A stretch of 64,000 nt of DNA from Beijerinckiaceae bacterium (GCA_027533425.1 JAPZUD010000006.1:310001-374000), one strand, 5' to 3'. Positions 48,667-58,303 are shown, counted from the first letter of the stretch. Notes: generated from the letters alone by a model not told the origin. Numbers and translations are program-made.

Positions 48667-49355
48667 GACAGGAGGTGCTCCGCGAGATGCGCGAGGTCGC
48701 GCGCGGCATGGTCAACAGGAACGGAAGGCCCGGTCTCGCCGAGCCCGGGGCCGAACTCGTCCGGCCGGGCAATATGGGCTGTCCGCAGGCCCGCCTCATG
48801 CGCCGCGGCGAGATCGGAGGAATGGGCGGCCACCATCAGACACTCGGACGGGGCCAGATCGAACGCAGCGCAGCCGGCCCGGTAGACACCGGGGTTCGGC
48901 TTGTAATCCCGCGCCCATTCGGCGCCGAGGATCGCATCCCAGACAAAACCGTTATGCCGCGCCATGTCGGCCATGAGCGAGACATTGCCATTCGACATCG
49001 GCGCCAGCCGGAACCGGCTCCGCAGCCGCGCCAGAGCCGCAGGAACCTCAGGCCAGGCATCAAGCCGGTGCCAGACAAGATTGAGCGCGGCACGGTCCGC
49101 CTCGGCCATACCGTCCAGTCCGAAACGCGGCAGGATGCGATCGAGATTCTCGCGATGGAGGATGTCGAGCTTCACAAAACCGCGTTGGCCCTTGCGAACG
49201 GCCTCCATGGCAGGCTGGTATTCCGCGCGCCAGGCATCGGCGAAGGCCGCGCCATCGACCGGCAGGCGAAGCCGGGCCACCTCGCGCGCGATGCTGCCGC
49301 GCCAGTCCACCAGCGTGCCGAACACATCAAAGAGGAGGGCGCGGATCGTATTCAC
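48663..49355 (-). CDS. HAD-family haloacid dehalogenase-like hydrolase
   Basis: A 230-residue type II haloacid-dehalogenase-like protein: D10 nucleophile in [22 protein letters not shown] (motif II), the Lys of YKPNPGVY, and the [19 protein letters not shown] block typical of L-2-haloacid dehalogenases. Dehalogenase activity is only inferred from family. It overlaps both the GNAT gene upstream and cobT downstream by 4 bp, so it is firmly in the cobS-cobT operon. Confidence 0.87.
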   Translation of the reverse strand: MNTIRALLFDVFGTLVDWRGSIAREVARLRLPVDGAAFADAWRAEYQPAMEAVRKGQRGFVKLDILHRENLDRILPRFGLDGMAEADRAALNLVWHRLDAWPEVPAALARLRSRFRLAPMSNGNVSLMADMARHNGFVWDAILGAEWARDYKPNPGVYRAGCAAFDLAPSECLMVAAHSSDLAAAHEAGLRTAHIARPDEFGPGLGETGPSVPVDHAARDLAHLAEHLLS

Positions 49356-49774
49356 GTGAACGCCTTGACCAAAAAGATGCTGTCGAACCCGGCCGGATGG
49401 TCCTTCATGCGGCCGAATTCGACAAAGCCCATGGCCTTGTAGAAGTCCGGCGCCTGGAAGGACCAGGTCGACAGGTGCATATGCGTGGCCCCGAACCGCC
49501 GCGCCTCGGCCTCGGCGAGCTCGATCAGGCGTTTGCCCGTCCCCTGGCCACGCTGGCTCTCGTCGATCCAGAGCAACTCGACATGGAGATAATCCATGCG
49601 CAATTCGCCGATCAGCCCGCCGACAATCACCCCGTTCCCGTCCCGCACCGACAGGGCCAGCGGATGGCGGTCGCGGTTCGTCGGGAGGAAGCGGTCATTG
49701 TAGCGGGTCAGCCCGGCGGACACCGCCTCCCGGACCTCCGCATAATTCTGCGTATCGACCCCGATCGCGGCCAT
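49352..49774 (-). CDS. GNAT-family N-acetyltransferase
   Basis: A 140-residue GNAT protein. The acetyl-CoA loop LLWIDESQRGQGTGKRLIELAEAEARRFG is motif A; LSTWSFQAPDFYKAMGFVEFG is motif B. The acceptor is unknown; the FQAPDFYKAMGF form is common in small acetyltransferases that act on amino acids or peptides. It begins 4 bp after the cobS stop and overlaps the HAD gene. Confidence 0.85.
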   Translation of the reverse strand: MAAIGVDTQNYAEVREAVSAGLTRYNDRFLPTNRDRHPLALSVRDGNGVIVGGLIGELRMDYLHVELLWIDESQRGQGTGKRLIELAEAEARRFGATHMHLSTWSFQAPDFYKAMGFVEFGRMKDHPAGFDSIFLVKAFT

Positions 49775-49778
49775 CGCC

Positions 49779-50786
49779 TCAGCTCAGCGCGATATTGACC
49801 GCCGACTCCTTCAGTTCCTGCCCGAACGAGCGCTGGTAGAACTCGGCCACGAGGCTCCGCTCCAGCTCGTCGCACTTGTTGAGGAAGGTCAACCGGAAGG
49901 CAAAGCCGAGATCGCCGAAGATCGCCGCGTTTTCCGCCCAGGTGATGACCGTGCGCGGCGACATGACGGTCGACAATTCGCCGTTGATGAAGGCATTGCG
50001 CGTCAGGTCGGCCACACGGACCATGCGGTTGACGATCTCGCGGCCTTCCTTGCCGGTGAAATGCTTCGCCTTGGCAAGGACGATATCAACTTCCTTGTCA
50101 TGCGCGAGATAGTTCAGCACCGTCACAATGGACCAGCGGTCCATCTGCGCCTGGTTGATCTGCTGCGTGCCATGATAGAGGCCCGATGTATCCCCGAGGC
50201 CAACCGTGTTGGCGGTCGCGAAGAGGCGGAAGGCCTTGTGCGGGCGGATCACGCGGCTCTGGTCGAGCAGGGTCAGCCGGCCGGAAGCCTCGAGCACGCG
50301 CTGGATGACGAACATCACATCCGGACGACCGGCATCATATTCGTCGAAAACCAGCGCGACATTGTGCTGGTAGGCCCAGGGCAGGATCCCGTCCTTGAAT
50401 TCGGTAACCTGCTTGCCGTCCTTCAGGACAATCGCATCCTTGCCGACAAGATCGATACGGCTGACATGACTGTCGAGATTGACGCGGATACAGGGCCAGT
50501 TCAGACGCGCGGCAACCTGCTCGATATGCGTCGATTTGCCGGTCCCGTGATAACCGGTGACCATGACGCGGCGATTGAAGGCGAAGCCGGAGAGGATGGC
50601 CAGGGTCGTGTCGCGGTCGAACAGGTAATCCGGATCAAGATCCGGAACATGCTCGGAGCGCGCCTTGTAGGCCGGGACGGTCATGTCGGAATCGATCCCG
50701 AACACGTCACGCACGGAGACGCGGGTATCCGGTTCGCCGGATGTCGGGTCGACAGGCTGGGTTTCGGCTAGGGCAGTCACGGACAT
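49779..50786 (-). CDS. cobS: Aerobic cobaltochelatase subunit CobS
   Basis: A 335-residue AAA+ ATPase that with CobT forms the chaperone part of cobaltochelatase. Walker A GYHGTGKS is at residues 78-85, Walker [17 protein letters not shown], the sensor [14 protein letters not shown] and the arginine-finger region QAQMDRWS. It heads the operon cobS-GNAT-HAD-cobT-esterase. No cobalamin riboswitch features were seen in the 57 bp upstream. Confidence 0.95.
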   Translation of the reverse strand: MSVTALAETQPVDPTSGEPDTRVSVRDVFGIDSDMTVPAYKARSEHVPDLDPDYLFDRDTTLAILSGFAFNRRVMVTGYHGTGKSTHIEQVAARLNWPCIRVNLDSHVSRIDLVGKDAIVLKDGKQVTEFKDGILPWAYQHNVALVFDEYDAGRPDVMFVIQRVLEASGRLTLLDQSRVIRPHKAFRLFATANTVGLGDTSGLYHGTQQINQAQMDRWSIVTVLNYLAHDKEVDIVLAKAKHFTGKEGREIVNRMVRVADLTRNAFINGELSTVMSPRTVITWAENAAIFGDLGFAFRLTFLNKCDELERSLVAEFYQRSFGQELKESAVNIALS

Positions 50787-50843
50787 CGTTCACACGAGAG
50801 CAAGCCGGGGGCGGGCTTGTCTTCCTTTCACTGGGGCAAGACC

Positions 50844-51446
50844 TCAGGCGAGGCCAACGGTTTTGAGATAGTTATAGGCGTCAATGATGGCGCGCAATTT
50901 TTCTTCGCGCGAGCGGTCACCCTCATTGAGATCAGGATGCAGCCGCTTGGCAAGCTCCTTGAAGCGTCGTCGCACCATCGGCTTGTCGGCCGTCTCGTCG
51001 AGGCCCAGCGATTCGAGCGCCTTGAGCGCCGCCTTCCCGACCGGCCGGTTGCGCGTCTGCGCAGCGGCTTCGCGCGCGCGCCGCAGCCGATCAAGCTTGG
51101 CGCGCAGCAACGTCGCGGCATCGACTTTCGATTCGGCGCCGAGCCCGGCGCCCGTGACACTGATATTCCAGGTCGGCCGGTGACCGGTGAGCGCATCCTT
51201 CTGGTAGGATTGCACGGCGGCATCCGTCATGCCCGCGAAGTAATTGTAGGACTGGTTGTATTCCTTCACATGCTCGAGGCAGAACAGGTAGAACTCGCCC
51301 TCGTGGTCACGGCCCTTCGGCGCCCGGAACTCTCCCTTGCGGCTGCAACCCGGATGCTGGCACACCGGCTCCTGGTCGGCGCGCACCTCCTCCGCATTCG
51401 GCTTGGACCGGATCCGGTCGAAGAGGGGGGAGTTGAGATTCATCAT
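50844..51446 (-). CDS. J-domain protein with N-terminal Cys/His motif
   Basis: A 200-residue co-chaperone-like protein. A putative zinc-binding set lies at the N terminus (C29, C34, C56, H59) and a C-terminal J domain carries the HPD tripeptide at 170-172 (RFKELAKRLHPDLN ... LRAIIDAYNYLK). It should stimulate an Hsp70. The arrangement bolA-J-protein-cobS is conserved in Rhizobiales. Start at ATG 51446 or the next codon. Confidence 0.88.
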   Translation of the reverse strand: MMNLNSPLFDRIRSKPNAEEVRADQEPVCQHPGCSRKGEFRAPKGRDHEGEFYLFCLEHVKEYNQSYNYFAGMTDAAVQSYQKDALTGHRPTWNISVTGAGLGAESKVDAATLLRAKLDRLRRAREAAAQTRNRPVGKAALKALESLGLDETADKPMVRRRFKELAKRLHPDLNEGDRSREEKLRAIIDAYNYLKTVGLA

Positions 51447-51523
51447 CGAACAAGTCTAGTTTCTGACCCCGACAGAGGGCAAGACGATGTTTTGCACCCG
51501 CGAAGAATTTCGGCGAGGCGGAT

Positions 51524-51784
51524 ATGGGCAGGAAAGAACGGATCGAACAGGCCCTGCAGGCCCTTTCTCCTGCGGAACTGCTCGTTCTGGACGAAAGCGA
51601 GCAGCATCGCGGGCATGGAGGCTGGCGCGAGGGCGGTGAAACCCATTTCCGGGTCCGCCTGCGCGCGGCAGCTTTCGACGGCCTGTCACGCGTCGAGTGT
51701 CACCGCCGGATCAACGCGATGCTGGCCGATGAATTTGCCGGCGGCCTGCATGCGCTGGCAATCGAGGCGCGCGGAACGGCCTGA
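51524..51784 (+). CDS. bolA: BolA-family protein
   Basis: An 86-residue BolA-type protein with the KH-like fold signature: LSPAELLVLDESEQHRGH, then THFRVRLRAAAFDGLSRVECHRRINAMLADEF and HALAIEARG. The conserved His of EQHRGHGG is present. BolA proteins pair with monothiol glutaredoxins in Fe-S handling. Divergent from the J-domain gene, 77 bp away. Confidence 0.93.
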   Translation: MGRKERIEQALQALSPAELLVLDESEQHRGHGGWREGGETHFRVRLRAAAFDGLSRVECHRRINAMLADEFAGGLHALAIEARGTA

Positions 51785-51879
51785 ATCCGGCCGCGCAATC
51801 GACCGTACTGGACTTTTTTCGGCCGCCATGGTGAATACCGGCCGTGGAGCCCCCCGCTCCGATGGTCTTGTCCTAACGC

Positions 51880-53172
51880 ATGTTAGCGGTTGAACTCCTG
51901 ATCGTTCTCGGCCTGACGCTGCTGAACGGATTGTTCTCGATGTCCGAAATGGCAATCGTGTCGGCACGTCGTGCGCGGCTCGATGCCATGGCAGAGGCCG
52001 GCGACAAGGGCGCGGCGAAAGCAGCGGAACTGGCTGCAGAACCCTCAAGCTTCCTGTCCTCGGTCCAGATCGGCATCACCCTTGTCGGCATCGTGGCAGG
52101 TGCGTTCGGCACGGCCACCCTCGGCGAGAAGCTCAGCCTCTATCTCGCCAGCCTGTCGGTGCCGCCGAATTACGCCGAGCCGATCGCCTACACGATCGTC
52201 GTGTTCCTGATCACCTTCCTGTCGATCGTGCTCGGCGAGCTTGTGCCGAAGCGGATTGCCCTCGCCTATCCGGAAGTGGTGGCCTCCCGGGTCGCGCGGC
52301 CGATCGCCCTGATCGGCATGGTCGGCCGGCCGATGGTCAACCTGCTCGGCTTTTCCAGCGCAATGATCCTGACGGCGCTGCGCATTCCCCAGACCCGCGA
52401 CCAGACCGTGACGGAGGAGGAGGTCGAGACCATCCTCCAGGGCGGCACCGAATCCGGCGTGATCGACCCGGCCGAGCGCGCCATGGTGCGTGAGGTCATC
52501 GGCCTGGCCGAGCGGCCGGTCTCCGACATCATGACGCGCCGGCGCGATGTCTACTGGGTCGATGTCGCCGATGACCCCAAGGTCCTGAAGGCCGAGTTGC
52601 GCCAATGCCCCTTCAGTCGCGTAGTGGTGGCCAAGGGCGGCTCGATCGACGAACCCCTCGGCTTTGTGCACAAGAAGGACCTGCTCGACCTGCTTCTCGA
52701 GGGCAAGGCGCTCGATATCGAGGCGAGCGTCCGCGAACCGATCTTCGTGCCGGAAGTCTCCTCCGTTCTGGAGGTGCTGGAACTCTTCCGTGAAAAGCGC
52801 AACCATTTTGCCTTCGTCCTTGATGAATTCGGCACGTTCGAGGGCGTCGTGACCCTGACGGACGTGCTCGAGGCCATCACCGGCGAAATGCCCGAAGAGC
52901 ATGAAACGGAAAGCCGCACGATCATCGAGCGTGCGGATGGCAGTTTCCTCGTCGATGGCCGGACCGAGATCGACGAGCTTGAGGAGCGGATCGGTATCGA
53001 GGTACCCGAGGATGCGCGGTTCCGGACTGTGGCTGGCCTGGCGCTGGAGGTCTTCGGTCGCATTCCCGGCGATGGCGACATCTCCGAATTCGATGGCTGG
53101 CAGCTCGAGGTCATGGATATGGACGGCCGCCGGATCGACAAGCTGCTGTTCCGGCGCAAGGACGTGGCCTGA
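51880..53172 (+). CDS. CNNM/CorC-HlyC-type CBS-domain membrane protein
   Basis: A 430-residue protein with an N-terminal DUF21/CNNM membrane domain of about four helices (GLFSMSEMAIVSARRARL; IVLGELVPKRIALAYPE). Two CBS domains follow (from DIMTRRRDVYWVD, and HFAFVLDEFGTFEGVVTLTDVLEAITGE), then a CorC_HlyC domain (DGRTEIDELEERIGIE ... EFDGWQLEVMDMDGRRIDKLLF). Family members take part in magnesium/cobalt efflux; older annotations call them hemolysins. Convergent with the MFS gene, 9 bp apart. Confidence 0.9.
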   Translation: MLAVELLIVLGLTLLNGLFSMSEMAIVSARRARLDAMAEAGDKGAAKAAELAAEPSSFLSSVQIGITLVGIVAGAFGTATLGEKLSLYLASLSVPPNYAEPIAYTIVVFLITFLSIVLGELVPKRIALAYPEVVASRVARPIALIGMVGRPMVNLLGFSSAMILTALRIPQTRDQTVTEEEVETILQGGTESGVIDPAERAMVREVIGLAERPVSDIMTRRRDVYWVDVADDPKVLKAELRQCPFSRVVVAKGGSIDEPLGFVHKKDLLDLLLEGKALDIEASVREPIFVPEVSSVLEVLELFREKRNHFAFVLDEFGTFEGVVTLTDVLEAITGEMPEEHETESRTIIERADGSFLVDGRTEIDELEERIGIEVPEDARFRTVAGLALEVFGRIPGDGDISEFDGWQLEVMDMDGRRIDKLLFRRKDVA

Positions 53173-53181
53173 TCCCGCCAG

Positions 53182-54435
53182 CTAGCGCCAGGCGGGCCTG
53201 GCCGGTGCCCTGGCATAGATCACCACCGAAACCAGCAGCAGCACGCCGAAGGCGACATGGAGGCTGGCATAGGTCTCGGCCGGGGCCATGCCTGATTTCC
53301 GCATCGCCTCCACGGCATGTCCGGAGAGCAGCTGCGCCACGCCGGTCCCGCCGATCGAGACGAAGTTGATGAAGGTGATGCCGCGCCCGATCACATGGTC
53401 GGGGAAGAAGAGGCGGCCATGCGCGATCAGCACCGCGTAACTGACCCCGAACAGCCCGGCGAGCATCATCAGGACGATGGCCAGCCAGAGCGGCGGCAGG
53501 ACAAGCAGGCCCAGCGCCAGGAAGGCCAGCCCGCAGAGCAGGTTAGACACGAAGACCACGCGTTTGGGATTGTCGATCCAGCTTGCGATCGGGCCGGAGA
53601 AGATCGCCGAGCCGGTCATGGCGATGGCCAGTGCCAGCACGGCATTGCCGCGCTCGATCAGGTCAAGCCCGTAGACCTCGCCGAAAAACGGCCCCACCCA
53701 GAGCGAGCGCTCGGTGAAGACGGGCGCGGAAATCGCAAAGCTCATGATGAGGATCGGCCAGAGCGCAGGCATCCGCATGATGGCCCAGAGATCGCCGAGA
53801 AGCGATCCGCCCGGCGGGTTCTTGTCCTGAGGTGGATCCCGGAAGACGAGGAAGTTCAGCACAGCCACGGCCAGGGTCACCAGCGCCACGATCCTGATGG
53901 CGTCGCGCCAACCCACTGCCTTGACCAGCAGGGCAAGCGGCGTGGCGGCGACAAGGCTGCCGATCAGTCCGCAGGCGAGGAAAATCCCGCCAAGGGCTGC
54001 GAAACGGGCAGCCGGCTCGGTCTTGGCGAAGAAATAGAGCGCGCCCATCAGGAGCGGCGAGCAGCCCACCCCGACCAGCGCCATGCCGGCAATCGCAACG
54101 GTATGGCTGGATGCGGTTGCGAACAGGAAAGCGCCCGCCACGGCAGCCAGCATCATGCCGGCAATGGTGCGCCGCGGCCCGAGCCTGTCGAGCGCGATCC
54201 CGACCGGAAATTGCGAAAGCGAGAAGGCAAAAAACCAGGCCGAACCGAGCGCTCCGAACTCGCTCGGCCCGATCCCGAGATCACGGACGAGGTCATCATG
54301 GATCACCGTCAGGAAGGATCGGTAGAACTGGCTCAGAAGATAACCGCAGGCCGCTGCGAAGAAGACAAGGCGCCTTCGCACGAGCGAAAGGCCCGACGGG
54401 CTCGGTTGCGAAGCAGGCGGTGTCGATGGGGGCAA
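53182..54435 (-). CDS. Major facilitator superfamily transporter
   Basis: A 417-residue, 12-helix MFS protein. The A-like motif QFPVGIALDRLGPRRTIAG lies between TM2 and TM3; FINFVSIGGTGVAQLLSGHAVE is near the end. Substrate unknown. The start is uncertain: the TTG at 54433-54435 has GAGAGG 5 nt upstream and is chosen; a GTG at the RRRLVFF segment is also possible. The frame continues far upstream through the thiolase gene only by chance. It follows the thiolase by 56 bp. Confidence 0.82.
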   Translation of the reverse strand: MPPSTPPASQPSPSGLSLVRRRLVFFAAACGYLLSQFYRSFLTVIHDDLVRDLGIGPSEFGALGSAWFFAFSLSQFPVGIALDRLGPRRTIAGMMLAAVAGAFLFATASSHTVAIAGMALVGVGCSPLLMGALYFFAKTEPAARFAALGGIFLACGLIGSLVAATPLALLVKAVGWRDAIRIVALVTLAVAVLNFLVFRDPPQDKNPPGGSLLGDLWAIMRMPALWPILIMSFAISAPVFTERSLWVGPFFGEVYGLDLIERGNAVLALAIAMTGSAIFSGPIASWIDNPKRVVFVSNLLCGLAFLALGLLVLPPLWLAIVLMMLAGLFGVSYAVLIAHGRLFFPDHVIGRGITFINFVSIGGTGVAQLLSGHAVEAMRKSGMAPAETYASLHVAFGVLLLVSVVIYARAPARPAWR

Positions 54436-54491
54436 GGCGGCCTCTCGCTCTGGCGGCGGCTGGCTTCCGGAGCCAGTCGGTTCCGGTTCGC

Positions 54492-55658
54492 TCAGCGGAT
54501 CCGTTCCAGCACCGAGACATAATTGGCGACAGCCGCGCCGCCCATGTTGAAGACACCGCCCAGCGTCGCATTCTTGATCTGCATCCCCGCCGGCGCCTCG
54601 CCACAGACCTGCATCGCCGTCAGCGCATGCATGGAAACGCCGGTCGCGCCGATCGGATGCCCCTTGGCTTTGAGACCACCCGAGGGATTGACCGGCAACT
54701 TGCCGGTTTTTTCCGTCCAGCCCTCGAGAATGGCACGCGCGCCCTCCCCCGGCTTGGTGAGCCCCATCGCCTCGTATTCGATGAGCTCTGCGATGGTGAA
54801 GCAATCATGCGTCTCCACGAAGGAGAGGTCGTCCAGCGTGAGGCGCGCCTTGTCGAGCGCCTGGCGCCACGCCACCGAGCAGCCCTCGAAGGCGAGGATG
54901 TCGCGTTTGGACATCGGCAGGAAATCCTGCGCATGCGCCAGCGAACGCAGCAGGACCGCGCGGTCCGAGGCCATGGCCGTGTCGAGATCGGCAAGAACAA
55001 GCGCCGCCGCGCCATCCGAGACGAGGCTGCAATCCGTGCGCTTCAGCGGCCCGGCGACATAGGGGTTCTTCTCGCTCTCGTTCCGGCAGAATTCAAAGCC
55101 GAAATCCTTGCGCATCTGCGCATAGGGATTCTCGACGCCGTTGCGATGGTTCTTTGCGGCAATCCGGGCCAGCGCATCCGACTGGTCTCCATGGCGCTGG
55201 AAATAGGCGCCGGCGATCTTGCCGAACACGCCGGCAAACCCGGCGGGCGTCTGGCCATCCTCCGGCAGGTAGGAAGCCTTGAGGAGATTGGCGCCGATCT
55301 CCGAGCCGGGCGTCCGCGTCATCTGCTCGACACCGACAACCAGCACCACGCGGGCAGCCTTGGCCGCGATCGACTTCGCGGCCTGATGGACTGCCGCGGA
55401 GCCGGTCGCGCAGGCATTCTCGACACGCGTCGTCGGCTTGAAGCGAAGCGCCGGATCGGCCTGCAGGACCAGCGAGGCCGTGAAATCCTGCGGCGAGAAC
55501 CCGGCATTGTAATGCCCGAGATAGATCTCGTCGACATCCGCGGCATCGATCCGGGCATGGGCAAGCGCCTCGCGCGCAACCGCAACCACCATCTCCTCGA
55601 TGCTTTCTTCCTTCTTGCCGAAGGAAGTATGGGCCCAGCCGATGATCGATGCCGACAT
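54492..55658 (-). CDS. Thiolase (SCP2-type acetyl-CoA acetyltransferase-like)
   Basis: A 388-residue thiolase-fold enzyme. The nucleophile C83 lies in VENACATGSAAVH, HDCFTIAELIEYEA gives an HxxC-type His, and NPSGGLKAKGHPIGATG holds the second His. This spacing is that of SCPx/SCP2-type thiolases, not classic PhaA. Substrate (fatty-acyl or sterol-like) unknown. A full Shine-Dalgarno GGAGGATACG precedes the ATG at 55656-55658. Divergent from the carboxypeptidase gene. Confidence 0.86.
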   Translation of the reverse strand: MSASIIGWAHTSFGKKEESIEEMVVAVAREALAHARIDAADVDEIYLGHYNAGFSPQDFTASLVLQADPALRFKPTTRVENACATGSAAVHQAAKSIAAKAARVVLVVGVEQMTRTPGSEIGANLLKASYLPEDGQTPAGFAGVFGKIAGAYFQRHGDQSDALARIAAKNHRNGVENPYAQMRKDFGFEFCRNESEKNPYVAGPLKRTDCSLVSDGAAALVLADLDTAMASDRAVLLRSLAHAQDFLPMSKRDILAFEGCSVAWRQALDKARLTLDDLSFVETHDCFTIAELIEYEAMGLTKPGEGARAILEGWTEKTGKLPVNPSGGLKAKGHPIGATGVSMHALTAMQVCGEAPAGMQIKNATLGGVFNMGGAAVANYVSVLERIR

Positions 55659-55866
55659 ATCGTATCCTCCAGGCCGGGCGAGCCGGCGCAATTTCAGGCA
55701 GAATGTTCAAAGTTTAACAGCAAGCCGCAACGCAGCCACAATTTGCTGGTTCTGGCAAGGTCATTCCCTGACACCCCTTCTCAAATTTTGCGGCCGGGGC
55801 TACCAAGGGCAGAGGCTATCGCTGGCGGGCCGAATCAGCCGGCCTGGATGGGGAATCGAGGCTCGC

Positions 55867-57363
55867 GTGACGTCTTCAACGCTTCTCAGGCTTTCGCTGC
55901 CTGCCATCCTGGCAGGCCTGGTCATCCTGCCGGCCCAGGCCGATCCGATGGTGCCGACAGTCGTGGTCGATGCCGCCACGGGCGAAGTCATCCAGGCCGA
56001 GGAAGCCACCCGCCCCTGGTTTCCTGCCTCGACCACAAAGCTCATGACTGCGTATGTTGCCCTCAGGGCTGTGGCAAAGGGCCAGATCAAGCTCGAGACG
56101 CCGATCGTCGCCTCGGCCTTCGCAGCCAAGCAGCCGCCGAGCAAGATCGGCATCAAGCCGGGGCAGGAAATCACGCTCGAGAACGCGCTGAAACTGCTGA
56201 TGGTGAAGTCGGCCAACGACGTGTCCACCGTCGTCGCGGAGGGCATCGGCGGCTCGACAGCCGGCTTCGCGCGGATGATGAACCAGGAAGCCGCGCGGCT
56301 CGGCATGCGCGAGAGCCATTTCGTCAATCCGCACGGGCTGCACCATGACAACCATGTTTCCTCGGCCCGCGACATGGCGCTTCTGGCCCGCGCGCTCCTG
56401 CTGGAATTCCCGCAATACCGCGACTACTGGACCATCGGCGCCGTCCAGCTCGGCAAGCGCAAATACAGCAACACCAACGGCCTGATCGGGCGCTATCCCG
56501 GCGCGATGGGCATGAAGACCGGCTTTGTCTGCGCCTCGGGTTTCAACCTCGTCTCCGCCGCCGAACGCAATGGCCGAACCCTGATCGCCGTCGTCTTCGG
56601 CGCCACCTCGGGTGCAGACCGAACATTGAAGGCAGCGCAATTGCTCGACCAGGGCTTCACCTCGGGCGGCGGCGGCTTTTTCGCCAGCGGCGCCGGCTCG
56701 GGCCGCAGCCTCGCCCAGCTTACGGCCAGCCCCGAAACCCAGGCGCCGAACCGCCGTGCCGAGATCTGCGGCCGCCGGGGCCCGCCGGTTGCCGAGGAAG
56801 AGGATGCGGGTACAGCCCTCGCCTTCACCTCCAACGCACCCGACCGGCCTGACATGGTGATTGCCGGCGGTCATCGCTCCGGACAGGCCCTCAATGTGGG
56901 CCAGCGCGTCGGGGGCCGCATCGCCCTCGGCCCACGGGACAATTTCGATCCGATCCCGGTTTATCTCGGGCGCGCACCCGGCAGCACCGAAATCGCCCGC
57001 CGGCCCGGCGAGCCGGCGGCGCCTGCCAACGCGACCGCCTTCGCGCCGGCTGCCGCTGCCCGCGCCGGAACGGCTGCGCCCCTTGCCCTGACAGGAACCG
57101 CAGCGTTGAGGCCCGGGGCCGCCGGCAGGATCGGGCAGGGCCAGGCCGCCCAGCCGCGCCCGGCATCCGGCGCCTCCCTTGCCACCCGCGCCGCGCCGCA
57201 ACCCGCTGCCGCCGCTGCTGCGCGCCCGGCGGAATCGCCGCGTGTCGCCGCGCGCCCGGCCTCGGCCGAGCAGGGCAAGACCAAGGCCAAGGCTGCGGCT
57301 GACAAGAAGAGGGCCACGGCCCGCAAGAAGGAAACTCCGAAGCAGGGCCAGCCGCGCTCGTGA
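55867..57363 (+). CDS. D-alanyl-D-alanine carboxypeptidase (PBP5/6 type)
   Basis: A 498-residue penicillin-binding protein with a signal peptide (LLRLSLPAILAGLVILPAQA) and the three active-site motifs S55-T-T-K58, S115-A-N117 and K217-T-G219. It trims the terminal D-Ala from peptidoglycan pentapeptides. After the catalytic domain come about 200 residues of Ala/Pro/Arg-rich low complexity and a Lys-rich end (KAKAAADKKRATARKK). The start is the GTG at 55867, with GAGG 5 nt upstream. Its stop overlaps the start of the EamA gene. Confidence 0.9.
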   Translation: MTSSTLLRLSLPAILAGLVILPAQADPMVPTVVVDAATGEVIQAEEATRPWFPASTTKLMTAYVALRAVAKGQIKLETPIVASAFAAKQPPSKIGIKPGQEITLENALKLLMVKSANDVSTVVAEGIGGSTAGFARMMNQEAARLGMRESHFVNPHGLHHDNHVSSARDMALLARALLLEFPQYRDYWTIGAVQLGKRKYSNTNGLIGRYPGAMGMKTGFVCASGFNLVSAAERNGRTLIAVVFGATSGADRTLKAAQLLDQGFTSGGGGFFASGAGSGRSLAQLTASPETQAPNRRAEICGRRGPPVAEEEDAGTALAFTSNAPDRPDMVIAGGHRSGQALNVGQRVGGRIALGPRDNFDPIPVYLGRAPGSTEIARRPGEPAAPANATAFAPAAAARAGTAAPLALTGTAALRPGAAGRIGQGQAAQPRPASGASLATRAAPQPAAAAAARPAESPRVAARPASAEQGKTKAKAAADKKRATARKKETPKQGQPRS

Positions 57364-58301
57364 CCCTCGATCCTCTCGCCGGCGCTGCCGGTCGCCAGGC
57401 ACGGCGCACCTTGCTTCTCGGCACGCTCTTCGCCCTGATCGGGGCGTGGCTCTATGGCGCCAATATCCCGGCCGCGCGGGCCGCCTCGCAAGCCGGATTG
57501 CCCGGCGCCGAGCTGATTTTCTACCGCTCGCTCATCATGGTGCCGGTGCTCGGCGCCATCGCCCTCGCCTTCGGGCAGGGCCTGTCGCTCGGCCCGGCCG
57601 ATCGGGGGCCCGTCCTGCGGCTGGCCGTTGCGGCCGGCCTGACCGCCACCTTCTATCTCTCGGCGCTCGACCATCTCTCCGTGCCGCTGACAGTGGTGAT
57701 TTTCTACACCTTCCCGTTGATCGTGATGCTGCTCTCGAACCGGATCGAAGGCCGGCCCCTGAGCCGCCAGCAGATCCTCGTCTTCGGCGTCGCCTTTGCC
57801 GGGCTCATCATCGCGGTCGGCCCCTCTTTCGACCAGTTGACCGTCAAGGGCGTGCTTTTCGCGCTCATCGCCGCCATGGCCTGTGCCGCGATGTTCCTGA
57901 TTGCCGGCCATGTCCAGGGTTCTACTGTGCGCACCCTGTTCTGGATCCAGGTTGTGGTCGCGCCGATCTCGCTGGCCTTCCTGTTGATCAATGGCGGTCC
58001 GGCCCCGCTCGATGCCTTCGCGAAAGCCCCGGTCGCCATCGGCATTGCCATGGCGGCCTATGCTGTCGCCTTCGTCTTCCAGCTCATGGCATCACGGCGG
58101 ATCAGTGCAGCGCGCACGAGCCTGCTCTTCCTGTTCGAGCCCGTCACCGCCATTGTCTTCGCCGCCTGGTTCATTGGCGAGACGCTCTCGCCGCTCCAGC
58201 TTGGCGGTGTGGCGATGATCCTCGCCGCCCTTGCCGGCGAGATCCTGCTTGATTCGGGTCGCAAGCCCACCCCGGTGGCAAGCACCGGCGAGGCCGGATA
58301 G
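57360..58301 (+). CDS. EamA/DMT-family transporter
   Basis: A 313-residue, ten-helix drug/metabolite transporter with two EamA repeats (LFALIGAWLYGANIPAARAASQAG ... and IGIAMAAYAVAFVFQLMASRRISAARTSLLFLFEPVTAI ... FIGETLSPLQLGGVAMILAALAGEILL). Substrate unknown. The start is a GTG overlapping the upstream TGA (GTGA). The CobW gene begins 2 bp downstream, so these three genes form one operon. Confidence 0.87.
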   Translation: MTLDPLAGAAGRQARRTLLLGTLFALIGAWLYGANIPAARAASQAGLPGAELIFYRSLIMVPVLGAIALAFGQGLSLGPADRGPVLRLAVAAGLTATFYLSALDHLSVPLTVVIFYTFPLIVMLLSNRIEGRPLSRQQILVFGVAFAGLIIAVGPSFDQLTVKGVLFALIAAMACAAMFLIAGHVQGSTVRTLFWIQVVVAPISLAFLLINGGPAPLDAFAKAPVAIGIAMAAYAVAFVFQLMASRRISAARTSLLFLFEPVTAIVFAAWFIGETLSPLQLGGVAMILAALAGEILLDSGRKPTPVASTGEAG

Positions 58302-58303
58302 CC

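Noticed and set aside
50787-50843. Cobalamin riboswitch upstream of cobS
   Set aside because: The 57-bp gap is too short for a B12 riboswitch and no B12-box-like sequence was seen.
53182-54804. MFS protein starting inside the thiolase gene
   Set aside because: The extra residues are an out-of-frame copy of the thiolase sequence; a Shine-Dalgarno-supported TTG at 54435 fits the family better.
54111-56348. A 745-codon plus-strand frame across the MFS, thiolase and carboxypeptidase genes
   Set aside because: It crosses three genes with intact motifs in other frames.
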